Shown here in pieces: positions 8,906 to 18,251 of a stretch of 64,000 bases of DNA. The stretch spans positions 1-64,000 of the forward strand of contig CAJTFK010000007.1 in the NCBI GenBank assembly GCA_910575505.1, given 5' to 3'. This stretch comes from Oscillospiraceae bacterium. Its GTDB lineage: Bacteria; Bacillota; Clostridia; Oscillospirales; Oscillospiraceae. The notes under the pieces are model-generated. The model had not been told where the DNA came from and did not search any database. It saw nothing but the letters and a program-made list of their open reading frames with translations. The translations under genes and the position numbers were made by a program. Within the stretch, counting starts at the first letter, position 1. The number at the start of each line of letters is the position of its first letter.

Positions 8906-8932
8906 GAACTTACCCGGATACAATTACATATC

Positions 8933-9074
8933 CTTATCAAGAGTGGCGGAGGGAACGGCCCAATGAAGCCACGGCAACCTGCTTTGTAAGGTGCCAATTC
9001 CGACGGAGACCGACAGATGAGGAGCGAGCGAGATGTTTCTCCGCACGTTTCGACGTCGAAACGCGCGGTTTTTT
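8933..9074 (+). promoter_or_regulatory. SAM-I (S-box) riboswitch with terminator, controlling metK
   Basis: The leader carries the conserved S-box core in order: TTATCAAGAG, GGCGGAGGGAA, GGCCCAATGAAGCC, CGGCAACC and AAGGTGCCAATTCC. The expression platform is a strong intrinsic terminator at 9041-9074: arms built on CGTTTCGA/TCGAAACG, extended by CCGC/GCGG, then six T. By the known mechanism, SAM binding lets the terminator form and switches metK off. About 170 nt of apparently unstructured leader separate it from metK. Confidence 0.95.
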
Positions 9075-9243
9075 GCATCCGCTTCCGCCTGTCCGTCCCC
9101 CCGGAAAACCCGGCTTCATCCGGTACTCCGCCCGTTTTCAAAGAGACTCCGGCGGTCAGATTCAGCAAAACACGCACATTATCCCCCCGCGCCGGGAACA
9201 GCAGGCGCGGCGCTTCCAGACGGAAGCCGCAAAGGAGAACGCC

Positions 9244-10431
9244 ATGGCAAGACATTATCTCTTTACGTCCGAGTCCGTCACCGAGGGACATCCCGACAAA
9301 ATCTGCGACCAGATTTCCGACGCCGTCCTGGACGCCATTCTGACCCAGGACCCCCAGGGCCGCGTGGCCTGTGAGACCACGGCCTGCACCGGTCTGATTC
9401 ACGTCATGGGCGAGATTTCCACCACCTGTTATGTGGACATCGACAGAATTGTCCGGGAGGTGGTCCGGGAAATCGGCTATGACCGGGGCAAATACGGCTT
9501 TGACTGCGAGACCTGCGGCGTCATCACCTCCATTGACGAGCAGTCCGCCGACATCGCCATGGGCGTGGACAAGTCCCTGGAGAACAAAACCAATGAGGAA
9601 ACCGAGCTGAACCACGGCGCAGGGGATCAGGGCATGATGTTCGGCTATGCCTGCGACGAGACCCCGGAGCTGATGCCCCTGCCCCTGGCCCTGGCCCAGA
9701 GGCTCTGCAAGCAGATGACCCTGGTCCGCAAGAGCGGCCTGGTCTCCTACATGCGGCCCGACGGCAAGAGCCAGGTCACCGTGGAATACGACGAGAACAA
9801 CCGCCCCGTCCGCATCGACACCGTGGTCATCTCCACCCAGCACAACCCCGACGTCAGCCTGGAGCAGATCCGCCGGGACATGATTAATCTGGTGGCCAAG
9901 GAGGTTCTGCCCGCCGGTATGCTGGATGAGCGCACCAAGTATTATGTCAACCCCACCGGCCGCTTTGTCAAGGGCGGTCCCGCCGCCGACGCGGGGCTGA
10001 CGGGCCGGAAAATCATTGTGGATACATACGGCGGCAGCGCCCCCCACGGCGGCGGCTGCTTCTCCGGCAAGGACCCCACCAAGGTGGACCGCTCCGCCGC
10101 CTACGCCGCCCGCTGGGTAGCCAAGAACATCGTGGCGGCAGGCCTGGCCCGGCGCTGTCAGATCGAGCTGGCCTATGCCATCGGCGTGGCCCGGCCTGTG
10201 AGCATCATGGTGGACACCTTCGGCACCGGCACGGTCAGCGACGCCAGGCTGGAGGAGGCCGTCGGCAAGGTCTTCGACCTGCGGCCCAGCGCCATCATCC
10301 GGGACCTGGACCTGCGCAGGCCCATCTACCGGAAGCTGGCCGCCTATGGACACATGGGCCGGGAGGACCTGGGCGTGGCCTGGGAGAAAACCGACCGGGT
10401 GGAGGCCCTGAAGGCCGCCGTGGCGGAATAA
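9244..10431 (+). CDS. metK: S-adenosylmethionine synthetase
   Basis: 395 residues from ATG 9244, with AAGGAG seven bases upstream; longer in-frame extensions are rejected because they cross the riboswitch terminator. It makes SAM from methionine and ATP as a cytoplasmic homotetramer. Family signatures are intact: [18 protein letters not shown] at the N-terminus, [12 protein letters not shown] and the phosphate loop [19 protein letters not shown]. Length is standard. It is controlled by its own product through the upstream SAM-I riboswitch and ends at the terminator at 10439. Confidence 0.98.
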   Translation: MARHYLFTSESVTEGHPDKICDQISDAVLDAILTQDPQGRVACETTACTGLIHVMGEISTTCYVDIDRIVREVVREIGYDRGKYGFDCETCGVITSIDEQSADIAMGVDKSLENKTNEETELNHGAGDQGMMFGYACDETPELMPLPLALAQRLCKQMTLVRKSGLVSYMRPDGKSQVTVEYDENNRPVRIDTVVISTQHNPDVSLEQIRRDMINLVAKEVLPAGMLDERTKYYVNPTGRFVKGGPAADAGLTGRKIIVDTYGGSAPHGGGCFSGKDPTKVDRSAAYAARWVAKNIVAAGLARRCQIELAYAIGVARPVSIMVDTFGTGTVSDARLEEAVGKVFDLRPSAIIRDLDLRRPIYRKLAAYGHMGREDLGVAWEKTDRVEALKAAVAE

Positions 10432-10438
10432 ACAGACG

Positions 10439-10465
10439 GCGCGCCCTGGAAGGGGCGCGCTTTTT
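10439..10465 (+). terminator. Intrinsic terminator of metK
   Basis: Stem GCGCGCCC/GGGCGCGC (8 bp), 6-nt loop, then five T, seven bases after the metK stop. Confidence 0.92.
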
Positions 10466-10484
10466 CTAAGGAGCGGGGGAGCGA

Positions 10485-11591
10485 ATGGCACTGTTTTCAG
10501 AAGTGTTTTATGATGCCACAAAAGAGGGGTGCAAAATCCACCAAGGGTACTATTTATCAAAGGGCTTATACCCGATTATGGACCAGGGGCGGAGGCATAT
10601 TTCAGGATACACAAATGAGTCAAGCGGCCTGTTCTGCGACGTTCCGGCCATTATTTTCGGCGATCATACAAGGTGCCTGAAATATGCGGACACACCCTTT
10701 TTCCTCGGTGCCGACGGCGTAAAGCTGCTGAAGGCAAGAGACCCGGACGCAAATTACAAATACTTGTATTATGCTCTCAGCTGCGCAAAAATACCAAATA
10801 CAGGCTATAACCGGCACTTTAAGTGGCTCAAAGAAGTGGATATTCCGCTGCCCGACCGGGAAACGCAGAGCCATATCGTCGCAGTGCTGGATAGACTCAA
10901 CACGCTTGCGCGTCTGCGGAAACATCAGCTTGAAAAGTTGGACGAGTTGGTGAAGGTACGGTTTATTGAGCTTTTCGGCGACATGGAGCTAAATCAGAAA
11001 GGATGGGCGCAAGCCCCTCTTGACAATTTGGCAGATATTGTTTCCGGAATCACGAAAGGCCGAAAAATTCAAGAAAGTTCCCTGCTGGAAGTTCCTTATA
11101 TGGCTGTGTCAAATGTTAAGGATGGATACATAGATTGTACAAACATTAAAACGATTATGGCCGCAAAAGCAGAGGTTGACCGGTATCGCATTTTATCCAA
11201 TGATGTGCTTATGACGGAGGGCGGCGATCCGGACAAGCTGGGCCGCGGCGCTGTCATTCAGGAACCACCGGAGAATTGTATTCACCAAAATCATATTTTT
11301 CGGGTACGCCTGAATCAAAGTATCATTTTACCTGTTTTTTTTGCCGAGTATTTGCAGCATCAAAAGGCAAAGCGGTATTTTTTAGGGTGCGCCAAGCAGA
11401 CAACAGGAATCGCGAGCATCAATATGAAACAACTTCGGGCACTGCCTGTGCTGGCACCGCCTATCGACCAGCAAAATCTATTTTCTGATTTTGTTAAAAA
11501 GATAGACTGGCAAAAATCGGCCATCCGGCAGAGCTTGGATAAACTGGAAGTGCTGAAAAAGTCTCTGATGCAGGAGTATTTCGCGCCATGA
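10485..11591 (+). CDS. hsdS: Orphan type I restriction-modification specificity subunit
   Basis: 368 residues. Two target-recognition domains (about 1-125 and 175-320) alternate with conserved coiled-coil regions (about 126-170: ETQSHIVAVLDRLNTLARL; 330-368), the standard HsdS plan. HsdS directs HsdM methylase and HsdR nuclease to a bipartite DNA site. No hsdM or hsdR lies in this window, so it would act with a system elsewhere or be inert. Base composition is clearly lower in GC than both neighbours and codon choice differs, which indicates horizontal acquisition. It begins just past the metK terminator, and its TGA overlaps the next start as ATGA. The start has only a loose purine-rich ribosome site. 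Confidence 0.88.
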   Translation: MALFSEVFYDATKEGCKIHQGYYLSKGLYPIMDQGRRHISGYTNESSGLFCDVPAIIFGDHTRCLKYADTPFFLGADGVKLLKARDPDANYKYLYYALSCAKIPNTGYNRHFKWLKEVDIPLPDRETQSHIVAVLDRLNTLARLRKHQLEKLDELVKVRFIELFGDMELNQKGWAQAPLDNLADIVSGITKGRKIQESSLLEVPYMAVSNVKDGYIDCTNIKTIMAAKAEVDRYRILSNDVLMTEGGDPDKLGRGAVIQEPPENCIHQNHIFRVRLNQSIILPVFFAEYLQHQKAKRYFLGCAKQTTGIASINMKQLRALPVLAPPIDQQNLFSDFVKKIDWQKSAIRQSLDKLEVLKKSLMQEYFAP

Positions 11592-12784
11592 ACAAGGACC
11601 GTCTCTCTAAAATTTTCAAGGGCCTGGCCGTTTGCGCCGGATACGCCGCCGCCATCTTCGGCGTGCTGGCGGTGAAGGCCGTCCTCATTATCCTGCTCTG
11701 CATGGCTCTGCTGGCGGGAAGCCTCCGGGCCTGCCTGACGGAGCACGCCTCCCCCCACAGCCGCCGGGAGGTGCAGGAGTATCTGGAACAGGCCTATCCC
11801 GGTCAGGACTTCACCGTGGCCAGAAAATATTACGAGCTGCCCAACGAGGAGGCCAGCCTCACCACGATTCGGGTGTGGGACTGCTGGTTTGAGGACATGC
11901 CGGAGCTGGTGTTCCATGTGGAGAGCGCCTGGTGGGGCGGGGGCCATTTCCCGGCCAAGGCGGGCTATGACCTGTCCAACGACGTCAAGACGACCCTGTG
12001 GGACTACTATCTGAACCGGTATCCGGGTTCTCTGGACGCCTGGACCGTGGAGGACGGGCGGCTGACCATGGAATTCACCTCCATGGCGGAGGCGGAGCCG
12101 GCGGCGGCGCAGCTCCAGGACCTTCTGGACTGGTATGACGCCCAGCCCCACGCCCTGCGGGCCATGTCCGCCGTCTGTGAGCTGGGGGAGATGCCCCTGC
12201 CCACGGACCCCCTCTGGCGGATGGACGACTGGTTTTTTATCGAGCATAACCTGCCGGAGGACAACGTGGTGGGCTGGACCAACTCCTATGACCACATGAT
12301 GGGCCGGTGCCGGTGGGTGCTGATGTACTATTACGGCTTTTACAACGTCCCCGGCCCGGATTTCACGGCGGAGTCCCTGGCGGACTTCGGTTGGCGGACC
12401 TGGGTCTGGTCCTGCGACCCCACACATCGGGACTACCCCAATTTCATCACGCCCATGGGGGAGCAGACCGCCCTGCCCTATGAGGAGTGGGGGCCCCTGC
12501 TCCGGGGGGTGGGGGTCTTTGACCGCCGGGTCAGCTTCGGCGGGCTCTATGAAATATTGGTCCGGCTGGACCGGGCCCCGGAGGGAACGCCGGAGCGCTT
12601 CGCCGTCCGGGGAGAGGACGGCTGCCTTTACGAGTTTTCCTATGAATTCCGGGAGCCGGAGGGGGAGGAAGAAGTCTGGTACTATCTCAGGGACGGGGAG
12701 CGCTGTGGGCTGAAGGACCCCATTCTGGAGCTGAAGAGCGGTCCGGTGTCCCAGACCACGGGGCTGTGGTTCCAATACCCGTAA
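11588..12784 (+). CDS. Membrane-anchored protein of unknown function
   Basis: 398 residues. A hydrophobic segment at about residues 15-45 is followed by a soluble domain rich in Trp and acidic residues, presumably extracytoplasmic. No family recognised. The ATG overlaps the hsdS stop by four bases, yet this gene has the high GC of the chromosome, so the tight junction may mark the edge of the hsdS insertion rather than a functional operon. AGGAG lies 11 bases upstream, inside hsdS. Confidence 0.65.
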   Translation: MNKDRLSKIFKGLAVCAGYAAAIFGVLAVKAVLIILLCMALLAGSLRACLTEHASPHSRREVQEYLEQAYPGQDFTVARKYYELPNEEASLTTIRVWDCWFEDMPELVFHVESAWWGGGHFPAKAGYDLSNDVKTTLWDYYLNRYPGSLDAWTVEDGRLTMEFTSMAEAEPAAAQLQDLLDWYDAQPHALRAMSAVCELGEMPLPTDPLWRMDDWFFIEHNLPEDNVVGWTNSYDHMMGRCRWVLMYYYGFYNVPGPDFTAESLADFGWRTWVWSCDPTHRDYPNFITPMGEQTALPYEEWGPLLRGVGVFDRRVSFGGLYEILVRLDRAPEGTPERFAVRGEDGCLYEFSYEFREPEGEEEVWYYLRDGERCGLKDPILELKSGPVSQTTGLWFQYP

Positions 12785-12857
12785 GGACGTCCCCATTCGC
12801 TCTCGTGTCCCCGATGGGGCGCGCCGCGATCGTCTGAGCGGGCCGGGAGCAGAAGCG

Positions 12858-12890
12858 AAGCGGAGGGAGCCTTGAACGGTCCCTCCGCTT
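12858..12890. terminator. Terminator-like hairpin between convergent genes
   Basis: AAGCGGAGGGA and its inverse (11 bp) around an 11-nt loop, between the stops of the plus-strand membrane protein and the minus-strand GNAT gene. Flanking T runs are short. Confidence 0.65.
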
Positions 12891-12905
12891 CCTGTTTCCG
12901 TGTTT

Positions 12906-13346
12906 CTACAGCTCCATAGACAGCATCACCATATCCGTCAGCTGCCGGCCGGCCTCGAAAATGGGGTGGTCGTAGTGTTTCAGAAAGAAATCCTTGACCC
13001 GCCCGCATTCCCGGAAGCCGCAGGCCTCATAAAAGGGAAGCGTCAGAGGACTGTCCCCGGTGCCCACGAGAAGACGCCGGCCCCGGCACTGCCGGACCGT
13101 GTGCTCCACCATGGCCCGGCCATAGCCTCGCTGCTGGCTCTCCGGGGCCACGGCGAGGTTTTTGATTTCAAAATCTCCGTGTCCCTCCCCGGTTACCACG
13201 CACACGGCCCGAAGGAGGCCGCCGTCATAGAGGGCGGTGAGGGTTCCCCGGTCCAGATAGCGGAGAATCATGTCCTCCTGCTCGTCCCCCAGGAGGAGCA
13301 GAGGGAGGAAGTCCCGTTTGCTGTCAAAAATTGTTCGGAATTCCAT
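12906..13346 (-). CDS. GNAT-family N-acetyltransferase
   Basis: 146 residues, ATG 13344-13346 behind AAAGGAG. Motif A, VAPESQQRGYGRAMV, contains the acetyl-CoA pyrophosphate loop (Q/R-x-x-G-x-G). LPFYEACGFRECGRVKDFF is the usual C-terminal motif B. Length is standard for a single GNAT domain. The acceptor is unknown. Single gene. Confidence 0.88.
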   Translation of the reverse strand: MEFRTIFDSKRDFLPLLLLGDEQEDMILRYLDRGTLTALYDGGLLRAVCVVTGEGHGDFEIKNLAVAPESQQRGYGRAMVEHTVRQCRGRRLLVGTGDSPLTLPFYEACGFRECGRVKDFFLKHYDHPIFEAGRQLTDMVMLSMEL

Positions 13347-13394
13347 AACACGCTCCTTTCAAAACCGGGCATGATATAACCGGAGGTGATTGGA

Positions 13395-13589
13395 ATGAAT
13401 CACGAGAACGGAAACTATCTCTGCCTGTCGGACCTGCTGGATCAGGACCTGTCCGCCTATGAGTTCTATCAGACCCTGTCGCCGGAGGAACGGCGCCAGC
13501 TGGAGCGGGAGGAGGACGGCGTCACGTCCTTTTCCAATCTTCTCTCCCGGCTGGAGCGAATCCGGGATGCCGGCATTGTCCCGGATTGA
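13395..13589 (+). CDS. Small acidic protein of unknown function
   Basis: 64 residues from ATG 13395, with a good GGAGGTG ribosome site; an in-frame GTG at 13386 overlaps that site and is less likely. It is acidic and probably helical (LDQDLSAYEFYQTLSPEERRQLEREED). A strong terminator follows within five bases, which supports a real, independently transcribed gene. Confidence 0.65.
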   Translation: MNHENGNYLCLSDLLDQDLSAYEFYQTLSPEERRQLEREEDGVTSFSNLLSRLERIRDAGIVPD

Positions 13590-13592
13590 GAG

Positions 13593-13634
13593 AGTCCGCG
13601 CCGGCGGAATTTTCCGCCGGCGCGGACTTTTGTT
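13593..13634 (+). terminator. Intrinsic terminator
   Basis: 15-bp stem (AGTCCGCGCCGGCGG and inverse) with a 6-nt AATTTT loop, then TTTGTTTT. It serves the 64-residue protein gene and lies just beyond the 3' end of the convergent chemoreceptor gene. Confidence 0.92.
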
Positions 13635-13651
13635 TTCAGTATGAGCCGGAC

Positions 13652-15304
13652 TCAGCTCCGCTTGAGGCGGAACTTCTTCGTCTCGGTCTCCAGGGCGTGG
13701 ACCTGGTCGAAGAGCTCGGAGCTGACGGCGGCGGATTCCTCGCTGCTGGCGGAGTTGGTCTGCACCACGGAGGAGATCTGACCGATGCCCTCGCTGACCT
13801 GGGCGATGGATTCGGCCTCGTGCTCCACGGCCTGGGCAATCTCGCTGATGGCCGTGTTGGACTGCATGACCAGCTCCAGGGCCTTCTGCAGGGACACGGA
13901 GACCTCGCCCACAATGCGGCTGCCCTGCTCCGTGGCTTGGACAGAGTTTTCAATCAGGTCCTTGGTGGCCTTGGCGGCCTCGTCGGAGCGGACGGACAGG
14001 CTGCGCACCTCGTCGGCCACCACGGCAAAGCCCTTGCCGGCGGTGCCGGCCCGGGCGGCCTCCACGGCGGCGTTCAGAGCCAGAATGTTGGTCTGGAAGG
14101 CGATGTCCTCGATGGTCTTGATAATCCGCCCGATTTCCTGGGAGGAGGTGGAGATATTGGCCATGGCGGCCACCATCTCCTCCATCTGATGGCTGGAGAT
14201 GGTGACCTGCTCGCCGGTCTGGCGGGCGTTCTCCTGGGCGGCGGCGGCGACCTTTACGTTCTGGGCCGCGCTCTTGGAAAGGTCGTCCACGGTGGCGTAA
14301 ATCTCCTGCACCGCACTGGCCTGCTCAGTCGCGCCCTGGGCCAGCGCCTGGGCGCCGCTGGAGAGCTGCTCGGCGTGGCCGGAAACCCGGCTCTGCGTCT
14401 GAACAATGCTGGAAAGGGTGCTGGAAATGGTGGCGGTAAAGGTGTTCAGGGACTCCTCAATGCTGCGGAAATCACCGATGTAGTTCACAGAGGGAGACAC
14501 GTTGAAATTGCCCTGGGCCAGCTCACCCATCAGCCGGTTCAGGTCCTCCACATAGCTGTGAATGGCCTGGAGCGAGGTCCGCAGAGTCCCGGCCAGATCG
14601 CCCAGCTCGTTGTCGGCCTGGTAGTCGATTCTCAGATCCAGACGGCCCTCCTGAAGAGGCTGGGCCTGCTCTGTGATGCGGAGAATGGGCTTTACCACGT
14701 GCTTGGCCACAAAGGTCACCAGGCTGGTCAGGCTGACCAGGGCGAGAATCAGGCAGATGAAGCAGACCAGCTGCATCTGGAGAATCATGGAGTGCAGGCG
14801 GGCCTGCCCCTCCTCGCTGGCCTGGGTTTCGTGCTCCACCACCTGATCCAGGTGGTTCACCAGGGAGTTGATGTTGCTCAGGATGGTCTCCTGATAGTAG
14901 TCCTGGGCCTGCCTGGGGTTCCGCTCCAGCAGGTCCAGCACATAGGTGGCGGACTCATGGACGGCCTTGTGAATGGGCTCCATCTGGCTCCGCAGCTCCA
15001 GAACGGCGGCGTTGTCCGTCTCCGCATCGCCGTAGAGCCACTTGCCCAGCACGCAGCTGGTGGGGTCGATGCTGCCGGTGAAGTCCATTCCGGCATAGAG
15101 GGCGTTGCTGAGATTGCTGGCCCATTTGTAGTGGGCGGCTTCCGCCGTCACCGCCCGCTGAAGCAGAGCGGCGGCCTGGGTATTGCTGGCCTGGACCGAC
15201 TGGATGCGAAGGATGTTGGCTGTGGTGACGAAGCTGAACAGCAGAATGGAGGCCAGCGCCGCCACCGCACGGATCAGTACCATTTTCTTGATGCTTTTTC
15301 GCAT
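13652..15304 (-). CDS. Methyl-accepting chemotaxis protein with CZB-type zinc motif in the sensor region
   Basis: 550 residues from ATG 15302-15304 (GGGAGG upstream). TM1 is at about 8-31, the sensor at 32-170, TM2 at about 172-200, a HAMP region to about 255, and a long coiled-coil signalling domain with the receptor tip EDIAFQTNILALNAAVEAARAG. The sensor contains HxxW (H58, W61), CxLGxW (C84-W89) and HxxxH (H112, H116) with the spacing of the chemoreceptor zinc-binding (CZB) domain. CZB domains are usually cytoplasmic; here the motif lies between the two TMs, so it should face outside. No other chemotaxis genes are in the window. Confidence 0.92.
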   Translation of the reverse strand: MRKSIKKMVLIRAVAALASILLFSFVTTANILRIQSVQASNTQAAALLQRAVTAEAAHYKWASNLSNALYAGMDFTGSIDPTSCVLGKWLYGDAETDNAAVLELRSQMEPIHKAVHESATYVLDLLERNPRQAQDYYQETILSNINSLVNHLDQVVEHETQASEEGQARLHSMILQMQLVCFICLILALVSLTSLVTFVAKHVVKPILRITEQAQPLQEGRLDLRIDYQADNELGDLAGTLRTSLQAIHSYVEDLNRLMGELAQGNFNVSPSVNYIGDFRSIEESLNTFTATISSTLSSIVQTQSRVSGHAEQLSSGAQALAQGATEQASAVQEIYATVDDLSKSAAQNVKVAAAAQENARQTGEQVTISSHQMEEMVAAMANISTSSQEIGRIIKTIEDIAFQTNILALNAAVEAARAGTAGKGFAVVADEVRSLSVRSDEAAKATKDLIENSVQATEQGSRIVGEVSVSLQKALELVMQSNTAISEIAQAVEHEAESIAQVSEGIGQISSVVQTNSASSEESAAVSSELFDQVHALETETKKFRLKRS

Positions 15305-15380
15305 AACTATGTATCCTCCCTCTTTTTGCGCTCCCGTCTGCCGGGGCAGACGGTTCCCATGGAAATGAAGATATGGACTC

Positions 15381-15408
15381 ATTATATCATATTCCCGCCG
15401 CAATGCAA
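15381..15408 (-). promoter_or_regulatory. Predicted promoter of the chemoreceptor gene
   Basis: TTGCAT (15403-15408), 16-bp spacer, TATAAT (15381-15386) on the minus strand. It fits sigma-A rather than a sigma-D flagellar promoter. Confidence 0.7.
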
Positions 15409-15530
15409 CAAAAACCAATTTTTGGTTTCTGGATTTTTGGAAAGAGCCCCGGCCCTGCCGTCAGGGGGGACCGCCGGACGCCGGCGCGGCTCAGGCGGGC
15501 GCTTTCTGAGGGCCGTCCGCGCCTCCCTCT

Positions 15531-17090
15531 TTATCCCTCCGCGGGAAACAGCTCCTGCCAGAGATACCGGAAATCCACGGAGGCGCCCCACAGCTTCCGG
15601 CCCTCCGGGCCCTCCAGGGCCTGCTTCAGATCCCGCCGGGCTCCCTCGTCGTCGCCGGTCCAGTGAAGCCGGTAGGCCCGGCTGACCAGGTACTCCCTGG
15701 CGTGGGCGGGGTCCAGCTCCATCAGCCGGGTCAGGTCCCCCACGTGCCGCTGGTAGCGGGTTCGGGTGGACACCGTGGGACACCGGGCCCGGAGTATGAG
15801 CACGTTGTCCGGATCCAGCTCCAGGGCGGCGGTGAGGCAGCGGTCCATCTCCGGCGTTTTCCGAAGCCCCTTGAAGCACCAGGCCCGCAGCACCTGGAGC
15901 CGCCAGTCCGGCGCCTCCTCAAAGCGCCGGGCGCACCACTCCGCCGCCTCCTTGTACGCGCTTTTATCCAGCAGGGCGAAGGCCTCCGGGTACGCCTCCC
16001 GGCAGAGCTGGCCGGCATGGCTGAGGGCGTTGTCCTCCAGGATGTCCGGGAGATCCAGCAGGGGAGAAGGGGCCGCCTGGCCCGCCGCGCCGCTGGAGCT
16101 GTTCCCTTTTTTTGTTTCCGGCTTTTTTGCTTCCGGCTTCGCCGGTTTTTTTGCTTCCGGCTCCGCCAGCGCCTTCTCTTCGGGCTTTGCCGGTTTTTTT
16201 GCTCCCGGCTTCGCCGGTTTTTTTGCTTCCGGCTTTGCCGGCTTTTTGGTTTCCGGCGGCGCGGTGTATTCCGGCGCGTCGAACTGGGGGTCGAAGGCCC
16301 CGATGAGGCCCTCCATCACATCCGACTGTTTCCCGCAGGCGGGACAGACATAGCCGCCGTAATAGCAGGCCAGCAGCTCTTCTCCCTCCCAGTCTCCCAT
16401 CTGGTGAAGGATGCGGCGGAAGCGTGTGAACGCCGCCGGTTTTTTCTGCCAGAAGCGGAGGGGCCGGAGCTTCCGCCGCTGCTTTCCGTCGATGAGCTCC
16501 AGGTCCTCGTCCAGATAGCCGCAGTGCGTGCAGTGGACATAGCAGGTTTCCCACTGGTTCATCACCAGGGCGAAGGCCTCCCGCCGGTCCCCCAGCAGGC
16601 CGTACAGCCCCAGGCAGAGCCGCCGCCGCTCAAAGGTTCCCTCCCGGCGGAGCTTTTTCCTGTTTTCCTTTAAAAAGCGCTCCGCCCGCTCCGCCAGAAT
16701 GGCGGCGGCCTCCCGGCAGCTCTCCGTGATGTCCTCCGGCAGCCTGGGGGCAGGTTCGTTCTCCCAGGTTACGTCGGTGGCGAGGCAGATTCCGATTTCC
16801 GAGAAAATCAGCAGCTGCCAGTCGTAGTCCCCGGCCTTTTGGCCCAGCAGCTTTACCATGTAGGGCAGGGCCAGGTACAGCGCCGGGTAGAAGCTCATCT
16901 GGTGGGACAGGTTTTCACACAGGTTGTCAAAGGCGACGCGCTCCTGGTCCTTCTCCTCCGGGTCCAGCCGCCGCAGCTTCACCCGGGGAGCCGTGGATTC
17001 CCCCATTAAAAACGCAATCTCCCCGGAAACGCTGCCATACGCGCCGGGGTACTGCTCCCAGAGCGCAGAATCCAGCGGAATGAATTTCAT
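15531..17090 (-). CDS. Hypothetical protein with KPAKPEA-repeat linker and TPR-like C-terminus
   Basis: 519 residues, ATG 17088-17090 behind GGAGG. The N-terminal half (about 1-270) is a globular region with two Cys pairs (CTHCG near 190, CPACG near 250), possibly one or two zinc ribbons. Residues about 285-335 are an imperfect tandem repeat of KKPAKPEA, a flexible linker encoded by a GC-rich direct repeat. The C-terminal part (about 350-519) has helical pairs like tetratricopeptide repeats. No signal peptide. It lies 33 bp downstream of the DHHW gene and may be the last gene of that operon. Function unknown. Confidence 0.7.
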   Translation of the reverse strand: MKFIPLDSALWEQYPGAYGSVSGEIAFLMGESTAPRVKLRRLDPEEKDQERVAFDNLCENLSHQMSFYPALYLALPYMVKLLGQKAGDYDWQLLIFSEIGICLATDVTWENEPAPRLPEDITESCREAAAILAERAERFLKENRKKLRREGTFERRRLCLGLYGLLGDRREAFALVMNQWETCYVHCTHCGYLDEDLELIDGKQRRKLRPLRFWQKKPAAFTRFRRILHQMGDWEGEELLACYYGGYVCPACGKQSDVMEGLIGAFDPQFDAPEYTAPPETKKPAKPEAKKPAKPGAKKPAKPEEKALAEPEAKKPAKPEAKKPETKKGNSSSGAAGQAAPSPLLDLPDILEDNALSHAGQLCREAYPEAFALLDKSAYKEAAEWCARRFEEAPDWRLQVLRAWCFKGLRKTPEMDRCLTAALELDPDNVLILRARCPTVSTRTRYQRHVGDLTRLMELDPAHAREYLVSRAYRLHWTGDDEGARRDLKQALEGPEGRKLWGASVDFRYLWQELFPAEG

Positions 17091-17123
17091 GGCCTTCAGC
17101 CTCCTTGTTCAGAATCAGGGCGT

Positions 17124-18236
17124 TCACTGGACCAGGAACACCAGGTTGGAATCCGTGATGAAATTTGGCACGCTGTACACCGCCGCGATGCTGTCAATGC
17201 CGTTTTCCTCCGCGTACTGGGCCGCGGACCGCCGGTAATACCGGAGGTCCATCAGGTGCACCTCCTCGAAATGCAGGGCCAGGAAGGGGGCCAGGGCGTC
17301 GGAATAGGAGTCCCGGAGCAGCAGCAGCTTTCCCGTTCCCTCCGGGTTCCGGATGACGCACAGGGGCTGGTTCCCGCCGAGAAAGGCCGAATATTTGTCC
17401 TTGGTCTCCAGACGGGACCAGTCATACAGCGTCCCGGGCTCCGGTGTGCCGTTCCGCCAGGAGGTGACCTCAAAGGCATCCGCCGTCCGGAACTCAATGG
17501 TGTCCGGCTCCAGCCAGTGGACGCCGGACTGGGAATACAGCGTCCCCTGGAATGCCTCACTGGCGGTTATCAGGGGAAGCTCTGCCCTGGGCCGCGGGTC
17601 CCGGCCCAGGGCTTCCATCAGGGCGGTATAGCCATAGTAGGCCCCCAGGGTGGTCCAATGGTGGTCCGTGCGGTAGTAGATGGGTTCGCCCCCATGGGCG
17701 GCCAGGGCGGTCTGGAAATCAACGGGCTCCACGCCCTCCGCTTCCGCCGCCCGGCTGATAAAGGCCGTCTGATCCCAGCTCTCCGCCCCCTCCGGAAGAC
17801 GGTCCCGCCAGATCTCCGCCGCCGAGGGGATGAGCCCCAGGTACACCGGAATGTCCGTCCGCTCCGCCAGCCGGGCGATATAGCTGAGATTCTTCTCCTC
17901 CAGGCCCTCCCGGGGGGGCTCCACCTTGGAGATCAGGGCGTCCCCGCAGAGGTAGACCCCGTGAAATTCCCGCTTGCCCAGGGCCTGTTCCGTCCGGGCC
18001 TTGAGGCCGGTCCACTGGTCCCGGAGGGGGAACTGGTCGGCAAAATACTCCTCCACGGACCTGGTAAAGCTGCCGTCCCGCAGCCCCGCCCAGGAGAAGG
18101 AGGGCGTCTGGGCCAGGGTCCTGTTCTCCGCCTCGGAGCGCTCCCGGTCCGGCAGAAGGATGTGCCAGGCCAGCAGTCCCCCCAGAAAAAGGCAGAACAG
18201 CGCCGCCGTCAGACGGCTGTATGCGTGTGCTGTCAT
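17124..18236 (-). CDS. DHHW-motif protein, AlgX/AlgJ-like partner of an MBOAT acyltransferase
   Basis: 370 residues, ATG behind AAGGAGG. One N-terminal transmembrane anchor (about 7-27) precedes an extracytoplasmic SGNH-like domain. The signature YYRTDHHWTTLGAYYGY lies near the middle, and LLLRDSYSDAL resembles the Ser-containing segment of the AlgJ/AlgX group. These proteins take acyl groups delivered by an MBOAT protein and place them on surface polysaccharide. The MBOAT gene is directly upstream (15-bp gap), so the pair probably O-acetylates a cell-wall or secreted glycan. Acceptor unknown. Confidence 0.88.
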   Translation of the reverse strand: MTAHAYSRLTAALFCLFLGGLLAWHILLPDRERSEAENRTLAQTPSFSWAGLRDGSFTRSVEEYFADQFPLRDQWTGLKARTEQALGKREFHGVYLCGDALISKVEPPREGLEEKNLSYIARLAERTDIPVYLGLIPSAAEIWRDRLPEGAESWDQTAFISRAAEAEGVEPVDFQTALAAHGGEPIYYRTDHHWTTLGAYYGYTALMEALGRDPRPRAELPLITASEAFQGTLYSQSGVHWLEPDTIEFRTADAFEVTSWRNGTPEPGTLYDWSRLETKDKYSAFLGGNQPLCVIRNPEGTGKLLLLRDSYSDALAPFLALHFEEVHLMDLRYYRRSAAQYAEENGIDSIAAVYSVPNFITDSNLVFLVQ

Positions 18237-18251
18237 GGTCCCGCCTCCTTC

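Noticed and set aside
10485-11591. Phase-variable type I system with inverted hsdS copies
   Set aside because: Only one hsdS gene, with no inverted repeats or recombinase in the window.
16100-16250. GC-rich direct repeats as a mobile or regulatory repeat
   Set aside because: They are the in-frame coding sequence of the KPAKPEA linker in the gene at 15531-17090.
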